Shown: positions 18,054 through 26,301 of the stretch, piece by piece
Layout of the letters: every line of letters starts with the position of its first letter
Numbering within the stretch: the stretch's first letter is position 1
DNA from: Okeania sp. SIO2B3
GTDB taxonomy: Bacteria > Cyanobacteriota > Cyanobacteriia > Cyanobacteriales > Microcoleaceae
DNA: 39,900 nt
Assembly: GCF_010672525.1 (NCBI RefSeq)
Contig: NZ_JAAHGH010000005.1
Coordinates: 208,672-248,571 of the forward strand
Direction: 5' to 3'
Position numbers and translations under genes: made by a program
The notes under the pieces: model-generated
Database searches by the model: none
Seen by the model: the letters and a program-made list of their open reading frames with translations, nothing else
What the model was told of the DNA's origin: nothing

Positions 18054-19424
18054 ATGACAGCCATCGAATCAATATCATTATTTACTGAACAGTTAGTAAG
18101 AGCTAAAACAGGTAAATCTCTGTCAGACATTGAAAGAGAAGTTCTACGACTATCCTTGTCTGGAAAAACCTATAGTCAAATAGCCTCTAAATCAGACTAT
18201 TCTAGAGATTATATTAGCCAAAATGTGGCTCCTAAATTATGGAAGTTGCTCAGTAATATTCTCAAAGAAAAAATTAGTAAAACTAACTGCCTTTCTGTAT
18301 TAGAAAGACAACTATTGATCGATCAAGCAAGTAAAAAACAACCTATACAGACCAGCTTAATTAATACAAATACAATCCAATCTTCAGAAATTTCCGAAAT
18401 TAATGATTGTAAATTACTAGATGGTAGAATTCCTATGGGTTCTCCATATTATATAGAACGTGCGGAACAATTAATCTGTTATTCAGAAATTAATAAACCA
18501 GGATCGTTTCTGCGTATTAAAGCACCCAGACAAATGGGAAAAACTTCTCTATTAATGAGAGTTATTAATTATGCTATTAAACAACAATATCAGACAGTAC
18601 GATTAAGTTTACGAAGGGTTGATAGTACAGTTATCAAAGATATCAATAAATTTTTAAGATGGTTTTGTGCTAGCGTAACCAGAAAATTACAGCTAGAATC
18701 AAAGTTGAATGAATATTGGGACGAAGATATTGGTAGTATAGAAAGCTGCACTGTATATTTTCAAGACTATTTGCTTTCTATCACAGATAATCCCATTGTT
18801 TTAGCAATAGATGAAGTAGATTATATTTTTCAATCTCCAGAAATAGCTAATGATTTTCTGTCAATGTTGCATTCTTGGTATGGGGAAGCAAAAGAAGTTA
18901 AGCTCTGGCAAAAACTGCGGATAGTATTAGTAAAATCTACAGAAGTTTATATGGCAATGAATATTAATAAATCACCTTTTAATATGGGGATAGCTATAGA
19001 TTTATCCCCATTTAATCTCGAACAAACCCAGGAATTAGCACAACGTTATCAAATAGAGCTATTACCACAAGAAAAAAATCAATTAATGCGATTACTGGGT
19101 GGTCATCCCTATCTAGTTAATACTACTTTTTATTATATTAAATGTCATAATGCCAGTTTAGAAAGCTTAATCAAAACATCAGCTACAGACACAGGTATTT
19201 ATAGTAACCATTTACATCAACATTTACAAAATCTGCAACAATATCCAGAACTTAAAACAGCTTTTGAACAAGTATTGCGAGCTATAACTCCTGTAGAGTT
19301 AGAGCAGGTATTGGCATTTAAGTTAAAAAGTATGGGTTTGGTTGTACAATTAGAAGGTAATTTAGTTATGCCTAGTTGTGACTTATACAGGCGATACTTT
19401 TATAATGTATTTGTTAGTTTATAG
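18054..19424 (+). CDS. HTH plus AAA-like ATPase (AAA_35 type)
   Basis: 456 aa. Residues ~18-75 form a LuxR-like helix-turn-helix domain (LSDIEREVLRLSLSGKTYSQ, then IASKSDYSRDYISQNV), the N-terminal type common in cyanobacterial vWA-MoxR-associated and STAND proteins. The AAA-like ATPase follows: the entry motif GRIPMGSPYYIERAEQL, Walker A RQMGKTS near residue 163, Walker B PIVLAIDEVDYIF near residue 253, and the GGHPYLV motif near residue 350. A C-terminal winged-helix-like region ends with LYRRYF. Such proteins are abundant in filamentous cyanobacteria and are thought to be signal-transducing ATPases; the ligand and output are unknown. The gene stands alone, flanked on both sides by R1/R2 composites. 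Confidence 0.85.
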   Translation: MTAIESISLFTEQLVRAKTGKSLSDIEREVLRLSLSGKTYSQIASKSDYSRDYISQNVAPKLWKLLSNILKEKISKTNCLSVLERQLLIDQASKKQPIQTSLINTNTIQSSEISEINDCKLLDGRIPMGSPYYIERAEQLICYSEINKPGSFLRIKAPRQMGKTSLLMRVINYAIKQQYQTVRLSLRRVDSTVIKDINKFLRWFCASVTRKLQLESKLNEYWDEDIGSIESCTVYFQDYLLSITDNPIVLAIDEVDYIFQSPEIANDFLSMLHSWYGEAKEVKLWQKLRIVLVKSTEVYMAMNINKSPFNMGIAIDLSPFNLEQTQELAQRYQIELLPQEKNQLMRLLGGHPYLVNTTFYYIKCHNASLESLIKTSATDTGIYSNHLHQHLQNLQQYPELKTAFEQVLRAITPVELEQVLAFKLKSMGLVVQLEGNLVMPSCDLYRRYFYNVFVSL

Positions 19425-19444
19425 TTGGGAAGTTTAGGGGCTAA

Positions 19445-19850
19445 TATTATCTCCAGTTGAATACTTAGGGTTTGCGCTCAAAAGTCTTATGGGTTAGGGT
19501 AGGAGACAGGAGACAACCCACCCCTAACCCCTCCGGTGGAGGGGAAGACAGGAGACAGGAGAAAAGGGAATGAGCGAGGAGGTAGGAGCGGGCGTTTTGT
19601 CCTTTGATTTTTCTGCCCAACTATGAGCCTAAAATAATAACTTTTTGAGCATGAAGAGCTGAAAACCAGGCACTTTTTTCGATACCAAAAAGGCTAAAAC
19701 CTTTATCTGTAAATACTTTTAGATTTAATCAGCAAGCCCTACTTATAAATAAATGACGGAGTCCTCAGGAGTCAGGAGTCAGGAGTCAGGAGGGAAAAAG
19801 AGGGAAGAACAGGAGAAAGTTTTTTCATCACTAATTATTCGGACATGATG
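19445..19850 (+). mobile_element. R2 element hosting an R1 element
   Basis: Diverged R2 ends (TATTATCTCCAG at the left, CGGACATGATG at the right) flanked by TAA on both sides (19442-19444, 19851-19853). The R2 body is split by R1 copy C at a TACTT that is duplicated. Joining the two halves gives GTTGAATACTTATAAAT, which is exactly what the uninterrupted R2 at 21050 shows. The R2 interior also carries GTCAGGA heptamers (~19765-19790). Confidence 0.88.
19467..19739 (+). mobile_element. R1 element, copy C, nested in R2
   Basis: 273 bp; ends AGGGTTTGC / GCAAGCCC; target duplication TACTT at 19462-19466 and 19740-19744. The core has CCCCTCCGGTGGAGGGG. Confidence 0.88.
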
Positions 19851-19896
19851 TAACACAAGAGTGAAATTTCTCCTCTTTATTCCTTCCACCCCCTAA

Positions 19897-21030
19897 CTAA
19901 ACTAATGGTTCTTGCTGAGTCGTGCAATGTATTCCTCCGCCTCCGGAAGCAATTTCATCAATATTAATTTGCACAATATCTCGACTGGGGAAAAGTTCTG
20001 CTAGAGTTTCTTTGGCGCGTCTGTCCGACTGGCGATCGCCAAATTTTGGTGCAATAAGAGCACCGTTAATCACATAAAAATTAATATATCCGGCGGCAAA
20101 GTCATCGCTTTCGTATCCCGGTCGTATTCTTTTCGGTGCTGGAAGCACAACAACTTCTAATTTTTTCCCATCCGCATCTGTTGACGACCGCAAAATTTCT
20201 AAATGTTTTTTGGTAACAGCATGGTCAAAAGATTCAGGGTCTGGATCGTATCCAGCAACAACAACACCGGGACGAACAAAACGGGCATAAAAATCTGTAT
20301 GTCCATCGGTAATATCGTAACCTCTGATACCCGGCAACCAGATAATTTTACGCAACCCCAATAAAGACTTTAATTCTGTTTCGCAATCAATTTTGCTCCA
20401 ACCAGGATTGCGATTATTATTGATAATACAACTTTCAGTTACGATCGCTGTACCATTACCATCAACTTCAATACCACCTCCTTCAAATACAAGTTCTGTA
20501 TTGATTAGCGGTACTCCTGATTTTTTTGCTACAAACTTAGCTACTTCAGCATCGCGGTCGTGATATTGCTTATTTCCCCAACCATTAAAATTAAAATCAA
20601 TGGCCGCTTTTTGACCTTTCTCATTCACAACAAAAACTGGCCCTGTATCCCTCATCCAAAGGTCATCTATAGGACAAATAATCAACTCCACACTAGAGCC
20701 ACATTTGGCTGCGGCTACATCATAGTCTGCCTCACGAACTAACATTTTTACAGGTTCATATTCAGCGATCGCTCTGGCAATGTTTGCTAGATTATCTTGT
20801 ACTCCAGAATAGTATTTACGTCCCCAAATATCTTTACTTGCACTAAATGCCATCCAAGTACACAAATGAGGTTCGCCTTCATCTGGCATATAAAACGAGG
20901 TATTTGATGACATAGAAATTGATGTTTGATTTAATAATTGAGGATTAGTTGTGGCAGAGCTGACTAAACTCTTGAGAAAAATATAGCTTGATGTGGTCGA
21001 TATTAACTGGAGAAAAAATCGTCTATTCAT
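19897..21030 (-). CDS. Exported agmatine deiminase / peptidylarginine-deiminase-family protein
   Basis: 377 aa from the ATG at 21030. The N-terminus MNRRFFLQLI with a hydrophobic stretch to ~residue 25 is an export signal (twin-Arg start, but not a full Tat consensus). A longer start at 21042 would lie inside the R2 terminal repeat and is unlikely. Family motifs: substrate-binding IDDLWMRDTGPVF, the EGGGIEVDG loop, the catalytic DGHTD, and the nucleophile loop GGGGIHCTTQQEP with Cys near the C-terminus. Agmatine deiminase hydrolyses agmatine to N-carbamoylputrescine and ammonia, leading to putrescine; bacterial PAD enzymes act on peptidyl-arginine. A signal peptide is unusual for the agmatine enzyme. 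No ribosome-binding site is visible, since R2 begins 7 bp upstream of the start. It is linked thematically, not by operon, to the pot genes. Confidence 0.85.
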   Translation of the reverse strand: MNRRFFLQLISTTSSYIFLKSLVSSATTNPQLLNQTSISMSSNTSFYMPDEGEPHLCTWMAFSASKDIWGRKYYSGVQDNLANIARAIAEYEPVKMLVREADYDVAAAKCGSSVELIICPIDDLWMRDTGPVFVVNEKGQKAAIDFNFNGWGNKQYHDRDAEVAKFVAKKSGVPLINTELVFEGGGIEVDGNGTAIVTESCIINNNRNPGWSKIDCETELKSLLGLRKIIWLPGIRGYDITDGHTDFYARFVRPGVVVAGYDPDPESFDHAVTKKHLEILRSSTDADGKKLEVVVLPAPKRIRPGYESDDFAAGYINFYVINGALIAPKFGDRQSDRRAKETLAELFPSRDIVQINIDEIASGGGGIHCTTQQEPLV

Positions 21031-21081
21031 AAATTTTATCATGGCCGGTTGAATACTTATAAATAACTTAGCGAGGAGTCA

Positions 21082-21183
21082 TACCATTTCTCTGTAAAAA
21101 TGCGCTTAATCATTATTGCTCAAACCTCATTAAACTGACTATTCTCATCTTTATATTAAGTGCAACTTCATGGAGAAATGGTA
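21082..21183. mobile_element. R3 element (102 bp) nested in R2
   Basis: Terminal inverted repeats TACCATTTCTC / GAGAAATGGTA with the target duplication TCA at 21079-21081 and 21184-21186. It has split a GGAGTCAGGAG heptamer block of the host R2. Confidence 0.88.
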
Positions 21184-21222
21184 TCAGGAGGGAAGAAGAA
21201 GATAAGAAAGTTTTTGATCGCT

Positions 21223-21324
21223 AGACCTCTCCAAAAATCAAAAGTAAAATCAATTCTTATCCATAGATTATCAATTACTTCTCCCTATTGCCCATTGCCT
21301 ATTCCCTATTTTCTGGAGATGTCT
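21223..21324. mobile_element. R7 element (102 bp) nested in R2
   Basis: Ends AGACCTCTCC / GGAGATGTCT. Flanks GCT and ACT look like a 3-bp duplication with one change, since an uninterrupted R2 reads ATCACTAATTAT here. Another R7 copy lies at 32846-32972. Confidence 0.75.
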
Positions 21325-21469
21325 ACTAATTATCCGGACATGATATAAATCTTATCAGTTTTCAAGAGTGGTAATTGTTAATTATTAATTGTTGAAGATT
21401 GGTTACTGCCAGAGGAGGATGAAGCGTGGCACTATTTATTAAGAGTGATGTGGTTGTTGTTTCATTTTT

Positions 21470-22102
21470 CTATTCCTTATTCTCTTCTTCAAATCCAGTG
21501 ATAATTGCTACTAAAATTGCCATTAATTCTTCTAAATCATTAGGTGCTCGATCTAAATTTAGGTCTTGTTTAACTTGTTTTTCTTGTCGTTTCAACAGAG
21601 AAATTTGCCAAATATTTCCGATAGAAACAGCTCCATATAATAAATTTTGTTCTGCTTCGATTCCTTTATCGAGAGCAATTAGCTCAGTCACAAATTGCTT
21701 AAAACCTCTTTCTAAGTTTTCATCCTTTGCCTCAATAACTAATAAATTATTTCCTGCTTGTAAAAAATAATCTAGAGAACCTTTGAGTTGAGATGAAATT
21801 TCCAAAGGATAGGAAACTTTTAGTTTTGCCTGACAATAATCGACTAATTCTATTAAAACTGGAGCAATTAAAAATTCTCGCCTTGCCATCTCACTATCTA
21901 AAGTAATATAGGGAAGACTTTTCCTAAATCTTTGCTTGAGATTTTCTACCCCATCAACTTGCTGTTGAGACTTTGGCAAAACCAATTCTTCTGTTATTAA
22001 TTGATAACCAAAATAATTTAATATATCTTCCGGGTAATAATTCAACTTGAAATAATCTGAAAAATTGCAACTATCGGGTAATGTAATTGATATATTTTTC
22101 AT
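21470..22102 (-). CDS. Conserved cyanobacterial protein with PD-(D/E)XK-like motif
   Basis: 210 aa from the ATG at 22102 (MKNISITLPDSCNFSDYF); the frame continues to 22186 but those extra codons lie in the R4 element and are not native. Residues ~76-126 carry REFLIAPVL, then GSLDYFLQAGNN and LLVIEAKDENL: an Asp (111) followed by E-x-K (124-126) at the end of a hydrophobic strand, the PD-(D/E)XK nuclease arrangement. A conserved helix RGFKQFVTELIALDKG follows. I do not know a characterised member; it could be a nuclease or an inactive relative. The R4 insertion begins ~30 bp upstream of the start and may have removed the native promoter. Confidence 0.65.
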   Translation of the reverse strand: MKNISITLPDSCNFSDYFKLNYYPEDILNYFGYQLITEELVLPKSQQQVDGVENLKQRFRKSLPYITLDSEMARREFLIAPVLIELVDYCQAKLKVSYPLEISSQLKGSLDYFLQAGNNLLVIEAKDENLERGFKQFVTELIALDKGIEAEQNLLYGAVSIGNIWQISLLKRQEKQVKQDLNLDRAPNDLEELMAILVAIITGFEEENKE

Positions 22103-22132
22103 AAGTTTTGCCAGAATATTCTGATGGTTTAA

Positions 22133-22473
22133 GAGGTTGTCTGAGAAGCCCCATTTGCTACATCCAAGCCCCCTACATTCCCCCAATTTGGGGGGACTAG
22201 AGCAAGCAAATTGACTCTTGTTCCCCCCAAAGTTGGGGGGGGCTAGGGGGGCAAAATTCAGTGACCCCGCGCATCCCCAAATTTTGGGAGACTAGAGCAA
22301 GCAAATTGACTCTTGTTCCCCCCAAAGTTGGGGGGCTGGGGGGGCAAAATTCAGTGACCCCGCGCATCCCCAAATTTTGGGAGACTAGAGCAAGCAAATT
22401 GACTCTTATTCCCCCCAAAGTTGGGGGGGCTAGGGGGCAAAATTCAGTATTAAAAAACTTTTCAGATATCCTC
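22133..22473. mobile_element. R4 element, copy 2, with internal ~94-bp tandem repeats
   Basis: Ends GAGGTTGTCTGAGAAG / ACTTTTCAGATATCCTC; target duplication TAA (22130-22132 and 22474-22476). The interior contains 2.7 copies of a 93-95 bp unit (starts of the ACTAGAGCAAGCAAATTGAC segment at 22196, 22291 and 22384). Reading frames of ~70 codons across it on both strands are by-products of the repeat. Confidence 0.87.
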
Positions 22474-22507
22474 TAATACCCCGCCATCTACCTTACTTCT
22501 TCCTTCT

Positions 22508-23137
22508 TCAACCTTGAAATATTTGGTTAGCGGTTAAATCTAATCCAGGAAAAGTAGTGGGTTTAATTAATTCATTACCTCTAAAACATTGGACTTGATA
22601 TTCATCATCAATAAGCTGATAAATAGAAATAGTTGGTTGTTTTGGATTACCAAGATAACGATAACCACCTATTCCTAGATAATCGACAATCCAATATTCA
22701 TTAATGCCAATTTCCTCTCTTCGAGACGCTACGCGAAAGTAATCCCTTAATTTAGTTAAATAATCATCTCGCCAATTACTACTCACAATTTCTATTACTA
22801 AGGGAATTGATTCTCCTTTTGTTAGGGTTGAATATTTTTCCCACAAAGGTTCGTCTTTAAGAGCATTTCTATCTACAACTAATGCATCAGGTAAATAACC
22901 ACTATTTTCATTGGGTACTTTTACTAATGCTTGTTTGGGTAAAAAATATGATAGTTTACTCTGTCTAAAAAAAACAGCCAATTCAACTGCTAAAAATCCT
23001 GAAATTTATTCATATTTTCCTTTTGGCTGCATTTCTACAATCATTCCCTTATATAATTCATAATGCCCATTTTCTGCTTTACAGTCAAGAAATTCATTAA
23101 AGGTCATTAATTTAGGTAAAGCTTGATTTTGTATCAT
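22508..23137 (-). pseudogene. Uma2-family gene with premature stop and in-frame repeat insertion
   Basis: A full-length 209-codon Uma2 frame runs from ATG 23137 (MIQNQALPKLMTFNEFLD) to 22508, but codon 44 is TAA (23006-23008) where GKYEQISG is expected, a CAA-to-TAA change. Restart at the ATG at 22981 would give a 157-residue protein lacking the N-terminal strand region. The catalytic core LPDALVVDR and PLVIEIVSSNWRDDY is intact. After KLRDY there are seven extra residues FRVASRR, encoded by a TCTTCGAGACGCTACGCGAA-type dispersed repeat (~22718-22738), before EEIGINEYWIVDY. The gene was functional in design, is now broken, and additionally carries a repeat-derived peptide. Confidence 0.85.
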
Positions 23138-23864
23138 CTTAAATTAGCCTCAAATTATTGATAGAGAATAGGGAATAGGGAATAGGAAGATAAAATTTTT
23201 TATTTCATATCTTGAATTGATTTAATTAGGGCTTGCTGATTAATTATAAAAGTATTGACAGATAAAATTTTTAGCGTTTTAGAGTTGAAAAAAGTACCAG
23301 TTTTTCGGTGGCAATAGCTGCATAAAGCTAGTATTTTGGGATGATTATGGCAGAAAAATTGAGAGACAATTCTTAACTCCTACCTCCTCGCTCCCGAGCC
23401 ATTTCTCCTCTCCTGGGAGGGGGAGGGGCGAGGGGTGGGTTGTCTCCTGTCTCCTACAAAGAGCAAAAAGACTTTATTCAACAAACCCTAATTAACACTT
23501 TTGCCAGAGGTCTATCTTTGTTATTGATAGGGAATAGGTAATAGGGAATAGTTGGAAAAACATTTCCTAGTCTAAGATTCATCATCCGCATAAGTCCTAA
23601 GCAATTATTTTTTAGCTATATGATTAATTTCCTGTTATATTGCAACTCTTTTCTTCCTTCTTCCTTCTCATACCAATTCACTTGAAAAATGTCACAAATA
23701 CTTTCAAACTTTAAATGTTAAATAATTTCGGTAAATTAGTGTAGCATCAAAGTTTTGAGCTGATACAATCTAACTTTTAACTTTTAACTTTTAACTTTTA
23801 ACTTTTGACTTTTGACTTATAACTTCTCTTCCTTCTTCCTTCTTCCTTCTTCCTTCTTCCTTGC
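23138..23864. other. Spacer with R1 copy E, an R6 fragment and STRRs
   Basis: GAATAGG heptamers at ~23163-23190 and ~23527-23550; R1 copy E at 23228-23488; a left-end R6 fragment from 23671 (TACCAATTCA, then ATGTCACAAATA as in the copy at 34101) without its right end; TTTAACT octamers (~23771-23820) and CTTCCTT heptamers (~23825-23862). No gene seen. Confidence 0.65.
23228..23488 (-). mobile_element. R1 element, copy E (reverse orientation)
   Basis: 261 bp; ends AGGGCTTGCTGA / CAACAAACCC; target duplication TAATT at 23223-23227 and 23489-23493. The core GGGGAGGGGCGAGGGGTGGG is the complement of the other copies. Confidence 0.87.
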
Positions 23865-25241
23865 TTACTGATACTCTCGCTTAATTGATTTTGCCCACAA
23901 TAAAAATGGTATTACACCACCTCCTAATAATACTGCTAAAGTAAATAAGAAAATGATGAGTCTAGTCAAAAAAGGTAGGGAGCGCGACACCCAAGGAAAT
24001 ACATAAGGTTGTTGTTCTGAATCTACTGAATTATCGGGTAAATTGAGACTAACTTGCACATTATGTAACGAACCACGGTCGGCATTTATTGGCTGAATAT
24101 AGTTAATTTGATACTCATCAAATAAAGCCTCTAAAAATTCGGTCAAACTTGCAGAAATATCCTCAGCATTACCAGAAAATTCAGCAATACCATTAGTTAC
24201 ACCCGCAATTTGTTGTAGTCGTTGTTGATCGACAAATTCTTCAGCAGCAAGTTCGGTTAATTCTTCAGAATTATTACTTTTTTTTCCTCCTCTCACACTA
24301 ATATCTCTAATAGTAGGAAGTTCCTCTAAATCATATTTTTGCTGCAACTGTTGGGGAGTCAAACCATAACCCAAAGTATGCACAGTAATATTAGGATAAC
24401 TCTTCAACATAAACACAAGTTTTTCAAAGTCTTGTGCTTCTAATTCTGGTTCATTTTCTCTATTTCCATAAATACTATGATAGCCATCAGAAAGTAAAAT
24501 TATCGAACGTCTTGGTTGAGATAAATTAGAATTTGGGCGTGGGTTAAAACGAGTATCTTCGGAATTACCAAAAAATTGTACTGCCTGACGCAAAGGTTCA
24601 TAAATATCTGTAGCTGCACAAAGATTATCCAGTTGACTTTCTAGTTTTTTGAGAGATTGTTCAACCTTTCTATTACCTGCTAAAACAAAATTATCTAGTT
24701 CTTTTTTAGTCACTTTATTTCCCGGACAATTTTTACCTCCTTTGCCAAAAGGTACAATAGAAATTTTGGTATTTTCTCCCTTTTCAGCTAAATCTTGATT
24801 GAATTTTCTCATTGCAGCGATCGCTCCTTCTAATTTGGTTTTTTCCCCACTACTATCTAATTGTTTCATACTGCCACTAAAATCTAATAAAACAATTACC
24901 CAAGCAGGGGGTAATTCTGCGGGCAGGGGAATTTTCCAATTAATATCAATGGGATTTAAAGTTTTACATTTTCCAGTTTTAGGCTCTGTTTTGGGCGGAC
25001 AAACTGTTAAATTAAAGTTCTCTTTTTCCAGTTCTCTTACTGGTTTATTTTTTTGGTCATAAACTTTGATTCGTAGGGTAACTTTACCTTCATTACGTTC
25101 AGGAATAGCTTCAATAATTTCCACATTTTTCACTTGAGCAAAGCTAGGATTAATGCAGGAAATTACTATTAACAAAGAAAAACTAACCTTGTGGGTCCAA
25201 GAAGCGATTATAGTAGACAAATCTGAATAATTTTTTACCAT
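23865..25241 (-). CDS. Membrane-anchored von Willebrand factor A domain protein
   Basis: 458 aa from the ATG at 25241, chosen because GAGGGC lies just upstream and the resulting N-terminus (to NPSFAQ) is a normal signal peptide; an upstream ATG at 25271 is possible. A short beta domain (residues ~37-90) precedes the vWA domain, whose MIDAS motif is complete: DFSGS at ~120-124, a Thr in CAATDIYEP, and the Asp in ILLSDGYHS. Several Cys-containing loops suggest an extracytoplasmic location. A C-terminal helix (LIIFLFTLAVLLGGGVIPF) with a basic end KSIKREYQ anchors it. vWA domains mediate metal-dependent protein contacts. It overlaps the upstream FHA-like membrane gene by 59 bp, so the two are made together and probably work together. 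Confidence 0.82.
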   Translation of the reverse strand: MVKNYSDLSTIIASWTHKVSFSLLIVISCINPSFAQVKNVEIIEAIPERNEGKVTLRIKVYDQKNKPVRELEKENFNLTVCPPKTEPKTGKCKTLNPIDINWKIPLPAELPPAWVIVLLDFSGSMKQLDSSGEKTKLEGAIAAMRKFNQDLAEKGENTKISIVPFGKGGKNCPGNKVTKKELDNFVLAGNRKVEQSLKKLESQLDNLCAATDIYEPLRQAVQFFGNSEDTRFNPRPNSNLSQPRRSIILLSDGYHSIYGNRENEPELEAQDFEKLVFMLKSYPNITVHTLGYGLTPQQLQQKYDLEELPTIRDISVRGGKKSNNSEELTELAAEEFVDQQRLQQIAGVTNGIAEFSGNAEDISASLTEFLEALFDEYQINYIQPINADRGSLHNVQVSLNLPDNSVDSEQQPYVFPWVSRSLPFLTRLIIFLFTLAVLLGGGVIPFLLWAKSIKREYQ

Positions 25242-26301
25242 TATAGCCCTCATTTTCGGCATAAAATGCAATTAAATCGTTATGTTTTAGTTTGATTGGC
25301 GTACTTTCCTTCAAGCGATCGCCTTGATATTCTATTTTATTAAAAAACTTGAGATTAGGTACTAAAATTGTTTGGCTAGATGCTAAGTCTAAGTCAGCAA
25401 TATGCAGTGGCAAACCAGGGATACAAATATCCACACCAAATTGTTGACTGCCCATAATTTTTAACTGAGCTGAACCTATTTTAACTTTACCTCTTGCAGG
25501 TAATTGAATTGATAATCCTTCCTCAATTTTATCCGCTAAATCATTACTAACAAATTTAATTCTGGGTGATAATTCTTTCTGAATATGAGGATAATTACTA
25601 GATGTTTCAGACTGATTAAAATTTACATTTTCCGTATATTCAAAACCAGCTCCAGCTCTGAGGGCAACTAGATGACTAGGAGAGGTAGAAAAACTCAAGA
25701 CTAAACCCAATAAACCGCCTAATAAAGAAAAACCTATTGTGTCTTCCCAAACTTGTAAAGCTGTGGGAATTCCATCCATTTGTTGTCGTATCCATTCAAA
25801 GATAATTGCTGCAATTAAAGCAGTCAAAATACTGGTAGTCAAACTAATGGTAAGTCGCTGCAAAAAACGCCGTTTATCTCCTGCTTCTATACTACGCCAG
25901 CGCCAAGTAAAACCTTCAGCTAAACCCACTGCTCCACCAATTAAAATCCACCCTACTATTCTCACAAATTCATCAGGTACAGTTATAACTTTATCTCTTA
26001 ATTGTGGATTGAGTAATATTTGTACTAATCCTCCAGAGGCAATACCGATTAATAATCCTAATCCCGCAGCAATACTTAGGGGTATTATACCTCTGTTGAA
26101 GTTGCGTTTAAATCGAGTGGGATTACTTAAAAATATATCTGTGGCAACTATACCAACTGCTAGAGAAATTGCTGCACAAGGAAATAATACTAATTCAGGA
26201 AATTTTTGTAACCAGCCTAAATCACTGAGGATAAATTGCCCTATACTCCAGCCGATTAATGCTGATGTAATTCCTGATAGAATATATAGATATATTCTCA
26301 T
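25183..26301 (-). CDS. Six-TM membrane protein with C-terminal FHA-like domain
   Basis: 372 aa. Six hydrophobic helices lie at about 3-24, 34-57, 72-96, 112-130, 146-170 and 188-207. From ~residue 255 the sequence becomes a beta-rich cytoplasmic domain: LSIQLPARGKVKIGS, then DICIPGLPLHIADL and IKLKHNDLIAFY. The order and spacing resemble an FHA (phosphothreonine-binding) domain, but the canonical GR and SxxH positions read GS and LHIA, so phosphopeptide binding is uncertain. First gene of a two-gene minus-strand operon with the vWA protein, whose start lies inside it. The organisation recalls cyanobacterial FHA/vWA signalling modules; no kinase or phosphatase is in the window. Confidence 0.7.
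   Translation of the reverse strand: MRIYLYILSGITSALIGWSIGQFILSDLGWLQKFPELVLFPCAAISLAVGIVATDIFLSNPTRFKRNFNRGIIPLSIAAGLGLLIGIASGGLVQILLNPQLRDKVITVPDEFVRIVGWILIGGAVGLAEGFTWRWRSIEAGDKRRFLQRLTISLTTSILTALIAAIIFEWIRQQMDGIPTALQVWEDTIGFSLLGGLLGLVLSFSTSPSHLVALRAGAGFEYTENVNFNQSETSSNYPHIQKELSPRIKFVSNDLADKIEEGLSIQLPARGKVKIGSAQLKIMGSQQFGVDICIPGLPLHIADLDLASSQTILVPNLKFFNKIEYQGDRLKESTPIKLKHNDLIAFYAENEGYNGKKLFRFVYYNRFLDPQG

Larger units (their letters stand above)
21037..21345 (+). mobile_element. R2 element hosting R3 and R7 elements
   Basis: Left end TATCATGGCCGG (21037-) and right end CCGGACATGATA (-21345), followed by TAA on the right; the left duplication is not evident. Two smaller elements sit inside, R3 at 21082-21183 and R7 at 21223-21324. 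Subtracting both gives an R2 body matching 19445-19850. The element abuts the start of the deiminase gene. Confidence 0.85.

Noticed and set aside
22197-22476. Two ~70-codon frames, one on each strand, with internal repeats
   Set aside because: They arise from the tandem repeat inside the R4 element; there is no ribosome-binding site or protein character.
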